Shown in pieces: positions 36,121 through 45,090 of a stretch of DNA of 64,000 nucleotides. The DNA is from Pseudomonas sp. B21-048 (GTDB lineage Bacteria > Pseudomonadota > Gammaproteobacteria > Pseudomonadales > Pseudomonadaceae). Under the pieces are notes generated by a model. That model saw only the letters and a list, made by a program, of their open reading frames with translations. It did no database searches and was not told where the DNA came from. Position numbers and translations under genes: made by a program. The number at the start of each line of letters is the position of its first letter. Within the stretch, counting starts at the first letter, position 1. The stretch covers positions 5,642,001-5,706,000 of the forward strand of contig NZ_CP087168.1 of the NCBI RefSeq assembly GCF_024748615.1. Direction: 5' to 3'.

Positions 36121-38031
36121 TCACACCTCATCCTTAAGCTTGAGTAGGGGTTCCTGAAAGCGTAGCAAACGCCAGGCATTACCGAGCACCAATAACGTGC
36201 TCAAATTGTGCAACAGCGCGGCAATCATCGCCCCTGCTGCGCCGAGCCAGCCGAATGCGGCGAACGCGACGATGGCGAGGGTCCAACCCAACCCGATAAT
36301 CACGTTGACCTGCAAGGTCTGGCGGCATTGGCGACTCAAGCGCACGCAGGTCCCGAGCCGTCGCAGATCGCTGCCAATCAGTACGATATCGGCCGAGGCC
36401 AGCGCGATGTCCGCACCGCCTGCGCCCATGGCCACGCCGACCACACCGGCCTTGAGCGCCAGGGAATCGTTGATGCCGTCTCCCACCACCATCGGCCGGA
36501 ATCCGCTGCCGATTTCTTTCAGCACACGATTGAGTTTGTCCTCGGGCAAGGCCTGGGCCTCGACATCGCTGATGCCCACATCCCGGGCCAGCGTGTGCGC
36601 AACGCTTTGCCGATCCCCGGTGAGCAACAGCTGACGACCCAAACCCAGTTCACGCAATTCGCTCAGGGCAAACCGCGCCTCGGGTTTGATACTGTCAGCG
36701 AGCAACAACCAGGCGAGAAATTCCCCGTTGAGCGCCAGCCCGGCAATCGGGCCATCGTGTTCGGGAACAGCTGAAGTGTCGATGCCCAATTGCGCGAACA
36801 GCTCCGGACGACCGAGGGCCGCTTCGCCCTGCTCGGTCATCGCCACCACACCCAGCCCCTGACGCTCGTGAATGTCAGAGAGCAGCAGAAAGTGTTCCTG
36901 AGTGACCAACCCGGCCAAGGCGCGGCTGACCGGGTGACTGCTGGCGGAACCGAGGCTGGCGGCGAGTTTCAGTACGTGACTGCGATCCTCCAGCGGGCTG
37001 TCGATGGATTGCAGGCGCAAGGTGCCGAATGTCAGGGTTCCGGTCTTGTCGACCACCAACGACGTCAGGTCAGCCAACTCTTCGAGGAACGCCGAGCTGC
37101 GAATCAGAATCCCGTGCCGAGCCGCCACCGCCACCCCGGCGATGGCCGTGGCCGGTGCCGACAACACCAGTGCGCAAGGGCAAGCCGCTACCAACACTGC
37201 GAGCATCGCTTGGGCATCATTGGTAACGAACCAGGTCACGGCGGCCAGCAGCAACACCAACACCATGTAGCTGCCGGCGTAGCGTTCGAGCAAACGGGTG
37301 ATCGGCGGCTTGGAACGTTCGGCGCTTTGCATCAGCGCGATGACTTTACCCAAGGTCGATTCGTTACCGGTGCGGGTCACTTCAATGCGCAGCAGGCCAT
37401 CAAGATTGATCGCCCCGCCGAACACCGACATGCCCACATCGACCTCCATTGGTACCGACTCACCGGTGATCGACGCGGTGTCGAGGCTTGCCTGCCCGGA
37501 CAGCACCCGACCATCCGCCGGCACTCGATCACCGGCACGCACCTCCACGAGGTCACCAGCCTTGAGTGTGCCGCTGTCGACTTCAACGACGCAACCGTCA
37601 GCCTGAATCTTGCGCGCATGGCTACGAGTCAGTTTGCCGAGGGCACGAATCGCCTCCTGCGATCCGATTACGCTGCGCTCTTCCAGCACGTGACCGAAGA
37701 TCATGATGATCGGCAACAGTGCCGCAGTGAGCAAATCACCAGTGGCCCAAGCGCCGAGCATGGCCAGGGCAATCAACTGATCGGTGATCCCGTGCAGACT
37801 CGGATAACGCAAGCTGTACCACGCCGAGCGCATGACCGGCACGGCCACCAGCAAGGAAGCGAAACCCAGCAGCAATTGGCTGACACCGGTCTGCTCCGGT
37901 GACAACCCGCGCCAGACCAGGCCTAGCGCAAGCAACCCCAGTGCAAGCATAGCCAGGGTCAACTGGCGCGCGGCGCTACGTTGTTCAGCCGAGGACAACA
38001 TGCTCGGCGCGGCGGCGGTTTGGGCAGTCAT
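36121..38031 (-). CDS. P1B-type metal-transporting ATPase without head metal-binding domain
   Basis: A 636-residue P-type ATPase with about eight helices. Present are TGES (actuator loop), the intramembrane CPC (AACPCALVLSAP), DKTGT (phosphorylated Asp), SSHPVSRAL (P1B-specific His-Pro) and GDGIND. It has no HMA or His-rich N-terminus. In the last helix, ALLHNLSTLLVLGNAWRLL, the Asp conserved in Zn/Cd exporters such as ZntA is replaced by His-Asn, so the metal is uncertain. It overlaps the upstream SPFH gene by 4 bp and is the last gene of the operon that begins behind a Zur-like box. Confidence 0.88.
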   Translation of the reverse strand: MTAQTAAAPSMLSSAEQRSAARQLTLAMLALGLLALGLVWRGLSPEQTGVSQLLLGFASLLVAVPVMRSAWYSLRYPSLHGITDQLIALAMLGAWATGDLLTAALLPIIMIFGHVLEERSVIGSQEAIRALGKLTRSHARKIQADGCVVEVDSGTLKAGDLVEVRAGDRVPADGRVLSGQASLDTASITGESVPMEVDVGMSVFGGAINLDGLLRIEVTRTGNESTLGKVIALMQSAERSKPPITRLLERYAGSYMVLVLLLAAVTWFVTNDAQAMLAVLVAACPCALVLSAPATAIAGVAVAARHGILIRSSAFLEELADLTSLVVDKTGTLTFGTLRLQSIDSPLEDRSHVLKLAASLGSASSHPVSRALAGLVTQEHFLLLSDIHERQGLGVVAMTEQGEAALGRPELFAQLGIDTSAVPEHDGPIAGLALNGEFLAWLLLADSIKPEARFALSELRELGLGRQLLLTGDRQSVAHTLARDVGISDVEAQALPEDKLNRVLKEIGSGFRPMVVGDGINDSLALKAGVVGVAMGAGGADIALASADIVLIGSDLRRLGTCVRLSRQCRQTLQVNVIIGLGWTLAIVAFAAFGWLGAAGAMIAALLHNLSTLLVLGNAWRLLRFQEPLLKLKDEV

Positions 38032-39086
38032 TGCGCAGCTCCCTGAATGATCAGGCGGGAATCGTCTTTCGGATCAACCGTTGTCACCGAGCCGGCCTGC
38101 CCGAGAATCTTCGGCATCCGTTCACGGTAAATACGCAGCAGCATCTGCGGGTCGGTGCCCTCCTGTTCCGCCTTGGCCAAACTCAGCACCGTGGCGGTGT
38201 CGGCAGAGGCTTTGGCCAGGCGTTCGCTGGCTTGGGCGTGAGCCACTTGCAGCGTGCGGTCGGCTTGTTCGTTGGCGGACTGAGTCAGCTTCTCGGCTTC
38301 AGTGCGCGCGTTGGCCACGGCTTTGTCGGCCTGTTGGCTGGCGGTTAATACTGCGTTGAACGCGTTCACCGCCGGGCCAGGTAGACTCGATTGCACATCG
38401 ACCCGCGCCACTTCGATGCCCAACCCCTGCCCGGTCGCCGTCAGTTCGGCCAAGCGCTGATTGATGCCCCGCACCAGATCGCCGCGTAGACGTTCGCGGC
38501 GCTCAGCGGCCTGATTGTCGGCACCGATCAGTTCCGGTCGAGCCACCAGAATGGTGTCCAGATCTCGTGCGGCGGTGAGCGCCACAGCACTGCGCGTCAC
38601 CAGCCGATCCAGCGCCGGCAGTACATGCTCACCCTGAAGAACGAAGGCATAGGGCTCGGTGACTTTGTAGAACACCCGCACATCCAGTTGCACGACACCT
38701 GCATCACCGGTCAACAAATAACCAGAGCCGGCGAGCGCATCGCTGATGGGCGTGGCGAAACTCGCGACTCGATCCGCCTGCAATGCCGCATCCGTGCGCA
38801 GCAGATTTTCCACCCGACGCTCGATCACCCGATCGGCTGCCGGCAACAAGATTACCTGCTCGAACGGGCGCGGCCATGCCAACAATAAACCGGCATTTTG
38901 AATGCGATCCAGTGCGCTGAAGTGCAGCACCATGGCACGATTTTGCGGGTCGATTTGCCGCACATTGGAAAATGCCCACGTCAGCGCAGCCAGCACGGTC
39001 ACGGCGTACAATGCCAAAAAAGCCAAGCGTCCGGCCTGAATCCAGGGGCTACTCAACTCATGTGTTCCACGTGGAACCAAATTCAT
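38028..39086 (-). CDS. SPFH (band 7) protein, HflK-like
   Basis: A 352-residue protein with one membrane helix (~20-42) and a periplasmic-facing SPFH domain (~45-230; VRQIDPQNRAMVLHF, VQLDVRVFYKV), then an Ala/Glu/Lys-rich coiled coil (~235-310). Such proteins assemble into large rings in membrane microdomains. It overlaps both neighbours by 4 bp (ATGA). A parS site sits in its first codons (V-P-R-G-T). Confidence 0.84.
   Translation of the reverse strand: MNLVPRGTHELSSPWIQAGRLAFLALYAVTVLAALTWAFSNVRQIDPQNRAMVLHFSALDRIQNAGLLLAWPRPFEQVILLPAADRVIERRVENLLRTDAALQADRVASFATPISDALAGSGYLLTGDAGVVQLDVRVFYKVTEPYAFVLQGEHVLPALDRLVTRSAVALTAARDLDTILVARPELIGADNQAAERRERLRGDLVRGINQRLAELTATGQGLGIEVARVDVQSSLPGPAVNAFNAVLTASQQADKAVANARTEAEKLTQSANEQADRTLQVAHAQASERLAKASADTATVLSLAKAEQEGTDPQMLLRIYRERMPKILGQAGSVTTVDPKDDSRLIIQGAAQ
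39063..39078. promoter_or_regulatory. parS: parS site in the 5' end of the SPFH gene
   Basis: The perfect palindrome GTTCCACGTGGAAC (39064-39077) has the same core as the site in folE2. It lies in codons 4-8 of the SPFH gene. Recognised by chromosomal ParB in pseudomonads. Confidence 0.85.
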
Positions 39087-40129
39087 GGCTGCGACCCGGA
39101 CTTATTATCGAGCGTCGGCGGACCGTCAACCAATACCCGGAACGGCGCGGCATCGGTACGTAAGATCAATTTAGTGCCCGGCGTGACGATGGTGCCCAAG
39201 GTGTCGAGAGAGCGCAGCAAGTTGTAGAGCTGAGATGAACCGGCGTAGGCACGGCCGTAAATCTGCGCGGCTTCGACGCGGGATTGGGCTTCGATGTCCG
39301 CAGCTTTCACTGTCGCATCGGCTTGCACGATTCGCGCATCACGCTCGGCTGCAGAGCGAATTTGCGCGGCTTCACGCTTGCCGATGGCCGTGCGTTCAGT
39401 GGCGATGGTTTCACGCTCGGCGCGCATACGATCGACAGTCGCGGTGAGCGTCACCGACGGCAGGGTCAAACGCTCGATGCCGACTTGCAGCACTCGTACC
39501 CCATAGGTGGTAAGCAACTGCTGATCGATCTGCTGACGCAGCTGCGCTTCAAAATCGGCGATGCGCACTTGGTTGGCATCGGTGTTCACCAGGTTGGCCA
39601 GATCGAAACTGCTGGCGGTGGTTTCCAGCGCCGAGCCGACAAAAGTGCGAATCTGCCGCGCGGCTTCATCCGGCTGGTTCTGTACGGCGCGCATAAAGCG
39701 TTGCACGTTGTCTGGATCACCCTGCACCTGCCAGGCCACGTAGGCTTGCACAATGATGCGCAGGCCATCGCGTGTGCCCACATCCTGCAAACCACTGGAG
39801 GTGGTACGCAGCCGCAGATCCACCGGGATCGCCGCTTCGAATGGTGCCGGCCAGCGCCAGCCAAGACCCGGTTCCAGCAATACCCGCGATGGATTACCGA
39901 AGCGAGTGATGACCGTGGCTTCTCCCGAACGCACTTGCACCAGGCTCGCCGCCGCAATAGCAAACGCCACCAGCAACGCCGCCCAACCCATTCGCCGCCA
40001 CGGGAAAGGGCCAGCTTCGTGTGGATCGCCGTGGTGATGAGGGTGATGGCCGTGATGCCCGCCATGGCCGTGATCGTGGCCGGTGTGGTCATCGTGATCG
40101 CGATTGTGTGTAGGCGTCGGCTGGCTCAA
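39083..40129 (-). CDS. SPFH protein with His-rich N-terminus, HflC-like
   Basis: A 348-residue SPFH protein. The first 40 residues contain some 15 histidines with Asp and Gly (a typical piece is HGHGGHHGHHPHHHGD), a likely cytoplasmic metal-binding tail. A membrane helix (~50-66), an SPFH domain (~68-235; VRSGEATVITRFG) and a coiled coil (~235-300) follow. HflC itself lacks such a tail. The combination with a P1B ATPase suggests a metal-handling complex. It starts 4 bp before the stop of the next upstream SPFH gene. Confidence 0.85.
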   Translation of the reverse strand: MSQPTPTHNRDHDDHTGHDHGHGGHHGHHPHHHGDPHEAGPFPWRRMGWAALLVAFAIAAASLVQVRSGEATVITRFGNPSRVLLEPGLGWRWPAPFEAAIPVDLRLRTTSSGLQDVGTRDGLRIIVQAYVAWQVQGDPDNVQRFMRAVQNQPDEAARQIRTFVGSALETTASSFDLANLVNTDANQVRIADFEAQLRQQIDQQLLTTYGVRVLQVGIERLTLPSVTLTATVDRMRAERETIATERTAIGKREAAQIRSAAERDARIVQADATVKAADIEAQSRVEAAQIYGRAYAGSSQLYNLLRSLDTLGTIVTPGTKLILRTDAAPFRVLVDGPPTLDNKSGSQP

Positions 40130-42111
40130 TGGACGGCTCCTGGCTGAACGGTATTACGCGGCGGCGCAGGGTCAGCCGGCAGCGTGAATGTACGTAGGTC
40201 GATGGTCGGCGCATTACCGCTGCCGCCCAGACGATGATCGAGAACCAGCAGCTTGGCGTTGGCCAAACCTTGGGTCAGTTGGCTGAGGTATTGCTCCAGC
40301 ACAAAAGCCTGGCCGGCGCTGGCGTAAGCCTTTCGCTCGGCGGCAAATTTCAGGTCGGCGGCCTGAGCGGTCGAGTTGATTTCATGAGCACTGGCGGTGG
40401 CTTGATCGTGAGCGATGCTGGCCTGCAACTGTGCCTGGTTGGTCGCCTCCGCCGCGGCCCCGCGCTCACGGGAAATCAATGCCTGAGCACCAATCTGCGC
40501 CGCTTGCACACCGTGATAAGCGTTGGCGGCCCCCGCTGGCGGATGGATGGCTTCAACCACCGTGGCAAGAATTTCCACGCCGCTGTCGAGTGTTTGCAGG
40601 TCAGCCTGCACCGCGCGACCGATCTCTTCGGCGAGCCCTACCCGGTCCCCGCCGAGTAAACCATCGAGGGTTCGCGAGGCGAAATAGTGAACCAGAATCC
40701 GGCTGGCGGTGCTGCGGATTAGCGTTGGCACATCGGCGCTGTTGTACGTTGCTGCCAGCGCCGCCTGATCACTCAGGCCGATGCGATAGACGAAGCGCAC
40801 GTCCATATTGACGATCTGGAAGCTTTGCTTGTCGGCGCGGCTGCTGGCGATGACTTGGGATTTGTCGTTCACATGGCTGGCGTCCCATAAGCGATTGGCA
40901 ATCGCCGGTGCCGGGCCTTCGGCTGGTTCGGCCGCGAGCGGTGCCGACGTTTCGCCCACGCTGGTGGCCAACTCGTGGACCACGCCGTTCTCGACGCTCA
41001 GCACGCGGCCCAGTGGCCACGGCAAACCGGCGTGCAAACCGGGACCGAAAACTTCCACCGGTTTGCCGAAACGCTCATAGATACCGCGCCCTTGCAGCGC
41101 AATTTCGTGAATGCCGGTGAGCGACCAACCGACGATTGCCACCACCGCCAGCACCGGCAAAAACGCCCGACGCATGTAGGTGAAGGCCCAGATTTGCCGC
41201 AGATCGATACCGAAGCGGTTGTGCAGTTCGTGCTGCAATGCGAGCAAAGGTTGCGGCGGCCAGCGCAGCATGTCGGCGACAAAACTTCGTGCCAGCAAGG
41301 CCGGTTCAAGTTGTTCACGACGGGGACTGAACAGCGACAACACGGCACGCAGCAGCCACTCGATGGCGACCAGCCCCGGCAGCAAGCCGATCAGCACCGC
41401 CAGACGCACCGGCCAGACCGATGATTCGCTGCCGAACAACAAACACAGGGCGCTGAGCACCAGGCAAATAATCGCGACCCGCGTCAGCTGCGCCAACGAC
41501 CCTGCTTCGGGCCACTGGGCGGCGTTTTCCTGCGCCAGTTGCCGCTCCAGCACCAGCAAACCGAAAGCCAGCAGCAACGACAGCGCGGCGCCGATACTGG
41601 CCGACAACCCCAGCGCAGCGGGCGGCAAGGTCAGATTCCAGACTTGCTCGATGCTGTACAACGTCAACAACGCCCAGCCGCCAAGCCAAAGCGTCGGTGC
41701 ACCGATCTGCCCCAGCAAGCGCAACCAACGCTGACTGATCCGGTCCAGCAACCGCTCGTACCAGCCTTCACCGGCAACGACTTCCTCAGCGACAACCACC
41801 GGCACTAACACGGCCGGATTCATCGCCCGTGCGCGCCACTGCGTTACCCACCAGGCCGATTGCAGGCCGGCAACCAGCACCAACAAACCGGCGCTCTGAT
41901 TGACCAGCAACGCCGGCCAAAGCGACTGCGGCGCAAACAGACCGACAAAAAACGCCAGCACCAACCCTGTGCCAGCCAAGGCACCCAAACCGATTGCCAA
42001 TTGTCGCAATCGACGTCCTTGAACGACCGCCTGCTGATAGCGCGGCAGCCCTGCTATCTGTGCTCCATCGCCATCGAGATCGACTTGCATACCACCCCAG
42101 CCATCGCTCAC
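40126..42111 (-). CDS. Large SPFH protein with multi-helix membrane domain
   Basis: A 661-residue protein: five or six membrane helices in residues ~35-260, another helix around 315-335, then an HflK-like SPFH domain (~335-560) and a Gln/Ala-rich coiled coil (~560-620). The fusion of a polytopic domain to SPFH is unusual compared with HflK (~400 residues). The start is taken as GTG at 42109-42111; an ATG at 42088-42090 behind a G-rich stretch is as good and would put the Zur-like box 32 bp upstream instead of 11. First gene of the operon. Confidence 0.8.
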   Translation of the reverse strand: MSDGWGGMQVDLDGDGAQIAGLPRYQQAVVQGRRLRQLAIGLGALAGTGLVLAFFVGLFAPQSLWPALLVNQSAGLLVLVAGLQSAWWVTQWRARAMNPAVLVPVVVAEEVVAGEGWYERLLDRISQRWLRLLGQIGAPTLWLGGWALLTLYSIEQVWNLTLPPAALGLSASIGAALSLLLAFGLLVLERQLAQENAAQWPEAGSLAQLTRVAIICLVLSALCLLFGSESSVWPVRLAVLIGLLPGLVAIEWLLRAVLSLFSPRREQLEPALLARSFVADMLRWPPQPLLALQHELHNRFGIDLRQIWAFTYMRRAFLPVLAVVAIVGWSLTGIHEIALQGRGIYERFGKPVEVFGPGLHAGLPWPLGRVLSVENGVVHELATSVGETSAPLAAEPAEGPAPAIANRLWDASHVNDKSQVIASSRADKQSFQIVNMDVRFVYRIGLSDQAALAATYNSADVPTLIRSTASRILVHYFASRTLDGLLGGDRVGLAEEIGRAVQADLQTLDSGVEILATVVEAIHPPAGAANAYHGVQAAQIGAQALISRERGAAAEATNQAQLQASIAHDQATASAHEINSTAQAADLKFAAERKAYASAGQAFVLEQYLSQLTQGLANAKLLVLDHRLGGSGNAPTIDLRTFTLPADPAPPRNTVQPGAVH

Positions 42112-42118
42112 ATCACAA

Positions 42119-42137
42119 TTCGTTACGATATAACGAA
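42119..42137. promoter_or_regulatory. Zur-like palindrome upstream of the SPFH-ATPase operon
   Basis: TTCGTTA-CGATA-TAACGAA has perfect 7-bp arms. The inner GTTACGATATAAC (42122-42134) differs from the folE2 Zur box at two positions. It lies just ahead of the operon start, 147 bp from the divergent lpd gene. Control by Zur is inferred. Confidence 0.6.
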
Positions 42138-42283
42138 AGTGGTGAAATATTCGTCGTAAATCGCTCTATCTAAAAGCGCTGAACCTGTCGCCACGCTGAA
42201 GCCTTGACCGAAATGGCTCGAAACGCACATATTACGTTCGTAATTTTTATCGAAGGCTTCCCTTTTTCCCAGGAGTACCACCT

Positions 42284-43684
42284 ATGAGCACCTATGACGT
42301 CGTGATTCTGGGCGCAGGCCCCGGCGGTTATAACGCAGCGATCCGCGCCGGCCAACTGGGTCTGAAAGCGGCGTGCGTGGAAGGCCGCGCCACCTTGGGC
42401 GGGACCTGCCTGAATGTCGGCTGCATGCCGTCCAAAGCCCTGCTGCATGCCTCCGAACTCTACGACGCGGCCATGGGGGCGGAATTCGCCAACCTGGGGA
42501 TTGAGGTCAAACCTGTCCTCAACCTGGCTCAAATGATGAAACAGAAGGATGAAAGCGTTACCGGGCTGACCAAAGGCATCGAGTTTCTATTTCGCAAAAA
42601 CAAAGTCGACTGGATCAAGGGCTGGGGCCACATCGACGGGCCGGGCAAAGTCACGGTGACCGACAGCCAGGGCGTCAAGACCGAGCTGAGCACCAAGGAC
42701 ATCGTTATCGCCACCGGTTCCGAACCCACTCCCCTGCCCGGCGTGGACATCGATAACAAACGCATCCTCGACTCCACGGGCGCGCTGTCGCTGGGCGAAG
42801 TACCGAAGCACCTGGTGGTGATCGGGGCCGGGGTGATCGGCCTGGAGCTGGGCTCGGTATGGCGGCGCCTAGGTGCTCAGGTGACGGTGGTCGAATTTCT
42901 CGATCGGATCTGCCCCGGTGTAGATGGCGAAGCGGGCAAGACTCTTCAGCGCTCATTGAGCAAGCAAGGCATCAGCTTCAAGTTGAGTTCGAAAGTCACC
43001 CGCGCCACGACGTCGGCGAGCGGTGTCCAGCTCAGCGTCGAACCGGCCGCGGGTGGCATCGCCGAGTTACTTGAAGCCGATTACGTGTTGGTGGCCATTG
43101 GTCGACGCCCTTACACCCAAGGCCTGGGACTGGAAAACGTCGGCCTCGCCACGGACAAACGCGGCATGCTCGCCAACAAGGGCCACCGCACCGAAGCGGC
43201 GGGCGTCTGGGTGATCGGTGATGTCACGTCGGGGCCGATGCTCGCCCACAAGGCCGAAGACGAAGCCATGGCCTGCATCGAGCAGATCGTCGGCAAGGCC
43301 GGTGAGGTCAATTACAACCTGATCCCCAGCGTGATCTACACCAAACCGGAGCTGGCCAGCGTCGGCAAGACCGAAGAACAGCTGAAGGCCGAAGGTCGCG
43401 CCTACAAGGTCGGTAAATTTCCCTTCACCGCCAACAGCCGGGCGAAGATCAATCACGAAACCGAAGGCTTCGCCAAAGTATTGGCCGATGAGCGCACCGA
43501 CGAAGTCCTCGGCGTGCATCTTGTGGGCCCGAGCGTCAGTGAAATGATTGGCGAATATTGCGTGGCCATGGAGTTCAGCGCCTCGGCCGAAGACATCGCC
43601 CTGACCTGTCATCCCCACCCGACCCGCTCCGAAGCCTTGCGCCAGGCGGCAATGGATGTGGAGGGAATGGCGACGCAGATGTAG
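42284..43684 (+). CDS. lpd3: Dihydrolipoyl dehydrogenase (Lpd3-like)
   Basis: A 466-residue flavoenzyme: FAD site GAGPGGYNAAIRA, redox disulfide GGTCLNVGCMPSK, NAD site VIGAGVIGLELG and the catalytic HPHPTRSE near the C-terminus. It reoxidises lipoamide of 2-oxoacid dehydrogenases or the glycine cleavage system. It stands alone, with no E1/E2 genes, which fits the lpd3 isoform. CAGGAG precedes the ATG. Confidence 0.88.
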   Translation: MSTYDVVILGAGPGGYNAAIRAGQLGLKAACVEGRATLGGTCLNVGCMPSKALLHASELYDAAMGAEFANLGIEVKPVLNLAQMMKQKDESVTGLTKGIEFLFRKNKVDWIKGWGHIDGPGKVTVTDSQGVKTELSTKDIVIATGSEPTPLPGVDIDNKRILDSTGALSLGEVPKHLVVIGAGVIGLELGSVWRRLGAQVTVVEFLDRICPGVDGEAGKTLQRSLSKQGISFKLSSKVTRATTSASGVQLSVEPAAGGIAELLEADYVLVAIGRRPYTQGLGLENVGLATDKRGMLANKGHRTEAAGVWVIGDVTSGPMLAHKAEDEAMACIEQIVGKAGEVNYNLIPSVIYTKPELASVGKTEEQLKAEGRAYKVGKFPFTANSRAKINHETEGFAKVLADERTDEVLGVHLVGPSVSEMIGEYCVAMEFSASAEDIALTCHPHPTRSEALRQAAMDVEGMATQM

Positions 43685-43718
43685 GGCCGGAGATTGGCGG
43701 CAGCTGGTCTACCGCTTG

Positions 43719-43827
43719 ATCGTTCCCACGCTCTGCGTGGGAATGCAGCCCGTGACGCTCCGCGTTACATCAAGAGCCGAACACGGAGCGTCCGTAGAGG
43801 CATTCCCACGCAGAGCATGGGAACGAT
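43719..43827. repeat. Long inverted repeat pair (second repeat family)
   Basis: Arms atcgttcccacgctctgcgt… (43719-43746) and its inverse complement (43800-43827) differ by one base. Each arm is itself palindromic (TTCCCACGC…GCGTGGGAA). It differs from the REP family elsewhere in the window and lies between convergent genes. Confidence 0.85.
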
Positions 43828-43838
43828 CCTAACTCGGT

Positions 43839-44312
43839 CTAAAGCGGCAAATGCTCCAACGGCAATGCCCCCGGCGTCTTCACCGTGTGAATCGCAAAGT
43901 TGCTGCGGATGTCGCTCACACCCGGCAATTTCAGCAGTCGGCCGGTGAGAAAACGGTCGTAAGCACGTAAATCCGGCACCACCACTTGCAGCAGAAAATC
44001 CGATTCCCCTGACACCAGGAACGCCGAAATCACCTCAGGCAATGCCGTCACGGCCAGGCGAAAGGCTTCGGCCTGTTCATCGTTGTGTCGTTCGACTTTG
44101 ACCCCGACAAACACTGTCAGCCCAAGGCCCACTTCATCTCGATCCAGATTGGCCTGATAGCCGCGAATCACGCCTGCTTCTTCCAGCATCCGTACCCGAC
44201 GCAAACAAGGCGAGGCGGACAAACCGATTTCGTCAGCCAATTGCACGTTGCTCAGGCGACCGTCCCGTTGCAGCGCCGCGAGAATCTTGCGGTCGTAGGC
44301 ATCCAGTTTCAT
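43839..44312 (-). CDS. Lrp/AsnC family regulator
   Basis: A 157-residue protein with an N-terminal helix-turn-helix (KLDAYDRKILAALQRDGRLS, ADEIGLSASPCLRRV) and a C-terminal RAM ligand domain (GLTVFVGVKVERH, GESDFLLQVVVPD). It probably senses an amino acid and regulates the divergent LysE-type exporter, a standard pairing. Confidence 0.88.
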   Translation of the reverse strand: MKLDAYDRKILAALQRDGRLSNVQLADEIGLSASPCLRRVRMLEEAGVIRGYQANLDRDEVGLGLTVFVGVKVERHNDEQAEAFRLAVTALPEVISAFLVSGESDFLLQVVVPDLRAYDRFLTGRLLKLPGVSDIRSNFAIHTVKTPGALPLEHLPL

Positions 44313-44457
44313 GGTTTGGCAGATCCCGATGGTTAGATCATCATAAAGTGGCAGGTTATGCCAAATATTGAAGCTTTAGAAGCTGACTACGCAACCACCT
44401 GCCCTGCTCTTCAGCCATAGACTGATCCCACCAAATCGACAACGAATGGGGTGCAAC

Positions 44458-45087
44458 ATGGCAGGACTCTGGCTGCTTTTCATGGCTCTGGCGGTGGTGT
44501 ACCTGTTGCCGGGCCCGGACATGATTCTGCTGTTGCAGACCGGCGCACGTCAGGGCAAAGGCGCGGCGCTGGCCACGGCGTTGGGGCTGGGCGTGGCGCG
44601 TGGTTGTCATGTGGCCTTGGCGGCGTTGGGTTTGGCGGCGCTGTTCAAGACGGCGCCCTGGACCTTCGACGTGGTGCGCCTGATCGGGGCTGCGTACCTG
44701 CTGTGGATCGGCATTCAATGTCTGCGCACCACGATGCTGCCGAGCTTGAACGGGACAGACGCAACCACCGAGAAACCGCATTGGCGCGAGGCGATCCAGC
44801 GCGGTTTGCTGACTAACCTGCTCAACCCCAAGGCGCTGCTGTTCTGCTCGGTGCTATTGCCGCAGTTCATCGAACCTCACGCCGGGCCCGTGCTCGCGCA
44901 ATTTGCGACGCTGGGCGTGATGCTGGTCGGTGTCGGGTTGTTGTTCGACAGCGCCTACGCGCTGGTCGGCGCCGCACTGGGCCGCTGGCTGCAACGCAGT
45001 CCATCGGCCCAGCGGGTGCAGCAGTGGTTGTTCGGCAGCCTGCTGATCGGCTTCGCGGTTCGGCTGACCTTTGTGCAGCAGGCCTGA
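44458..45087 (+). CDS. LysE-family amino-acid exporter
   Basis: A 209-residue inner-membrane protein with about six helices and the LysE/RhtB motifs LLPGPDMILLLQTGARQGKG and LLNPKALLFCSVLLPQF. It exports an amino acid, probably the ligand of the divergent Lrp-type regulator. The start MAGLWLLF has GGGGTG upstream. It ends 3 bp before the convergent TPR-like gene. Confidence 0.88.
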   Translation: MAGLWLLFMALAVVYLLPGPDMILLLQTGARQGKGAALATALGLGVARGCHVALAALGLAALFKTAPWTFDVVRLIGAAYLLWIGIQCLRTTMLPSLNGTDATTEKPHWREAIQRGLLTNLLNPKALLFCSVLLPQFIEPHAGPVLAQFATLGVMLVGVGLLFDSAYALVGAALGRWLQRSPSAQRVQQWLFGSLLIGFAVRLTFVQQA

Positions 45088-45090
45088 GCT

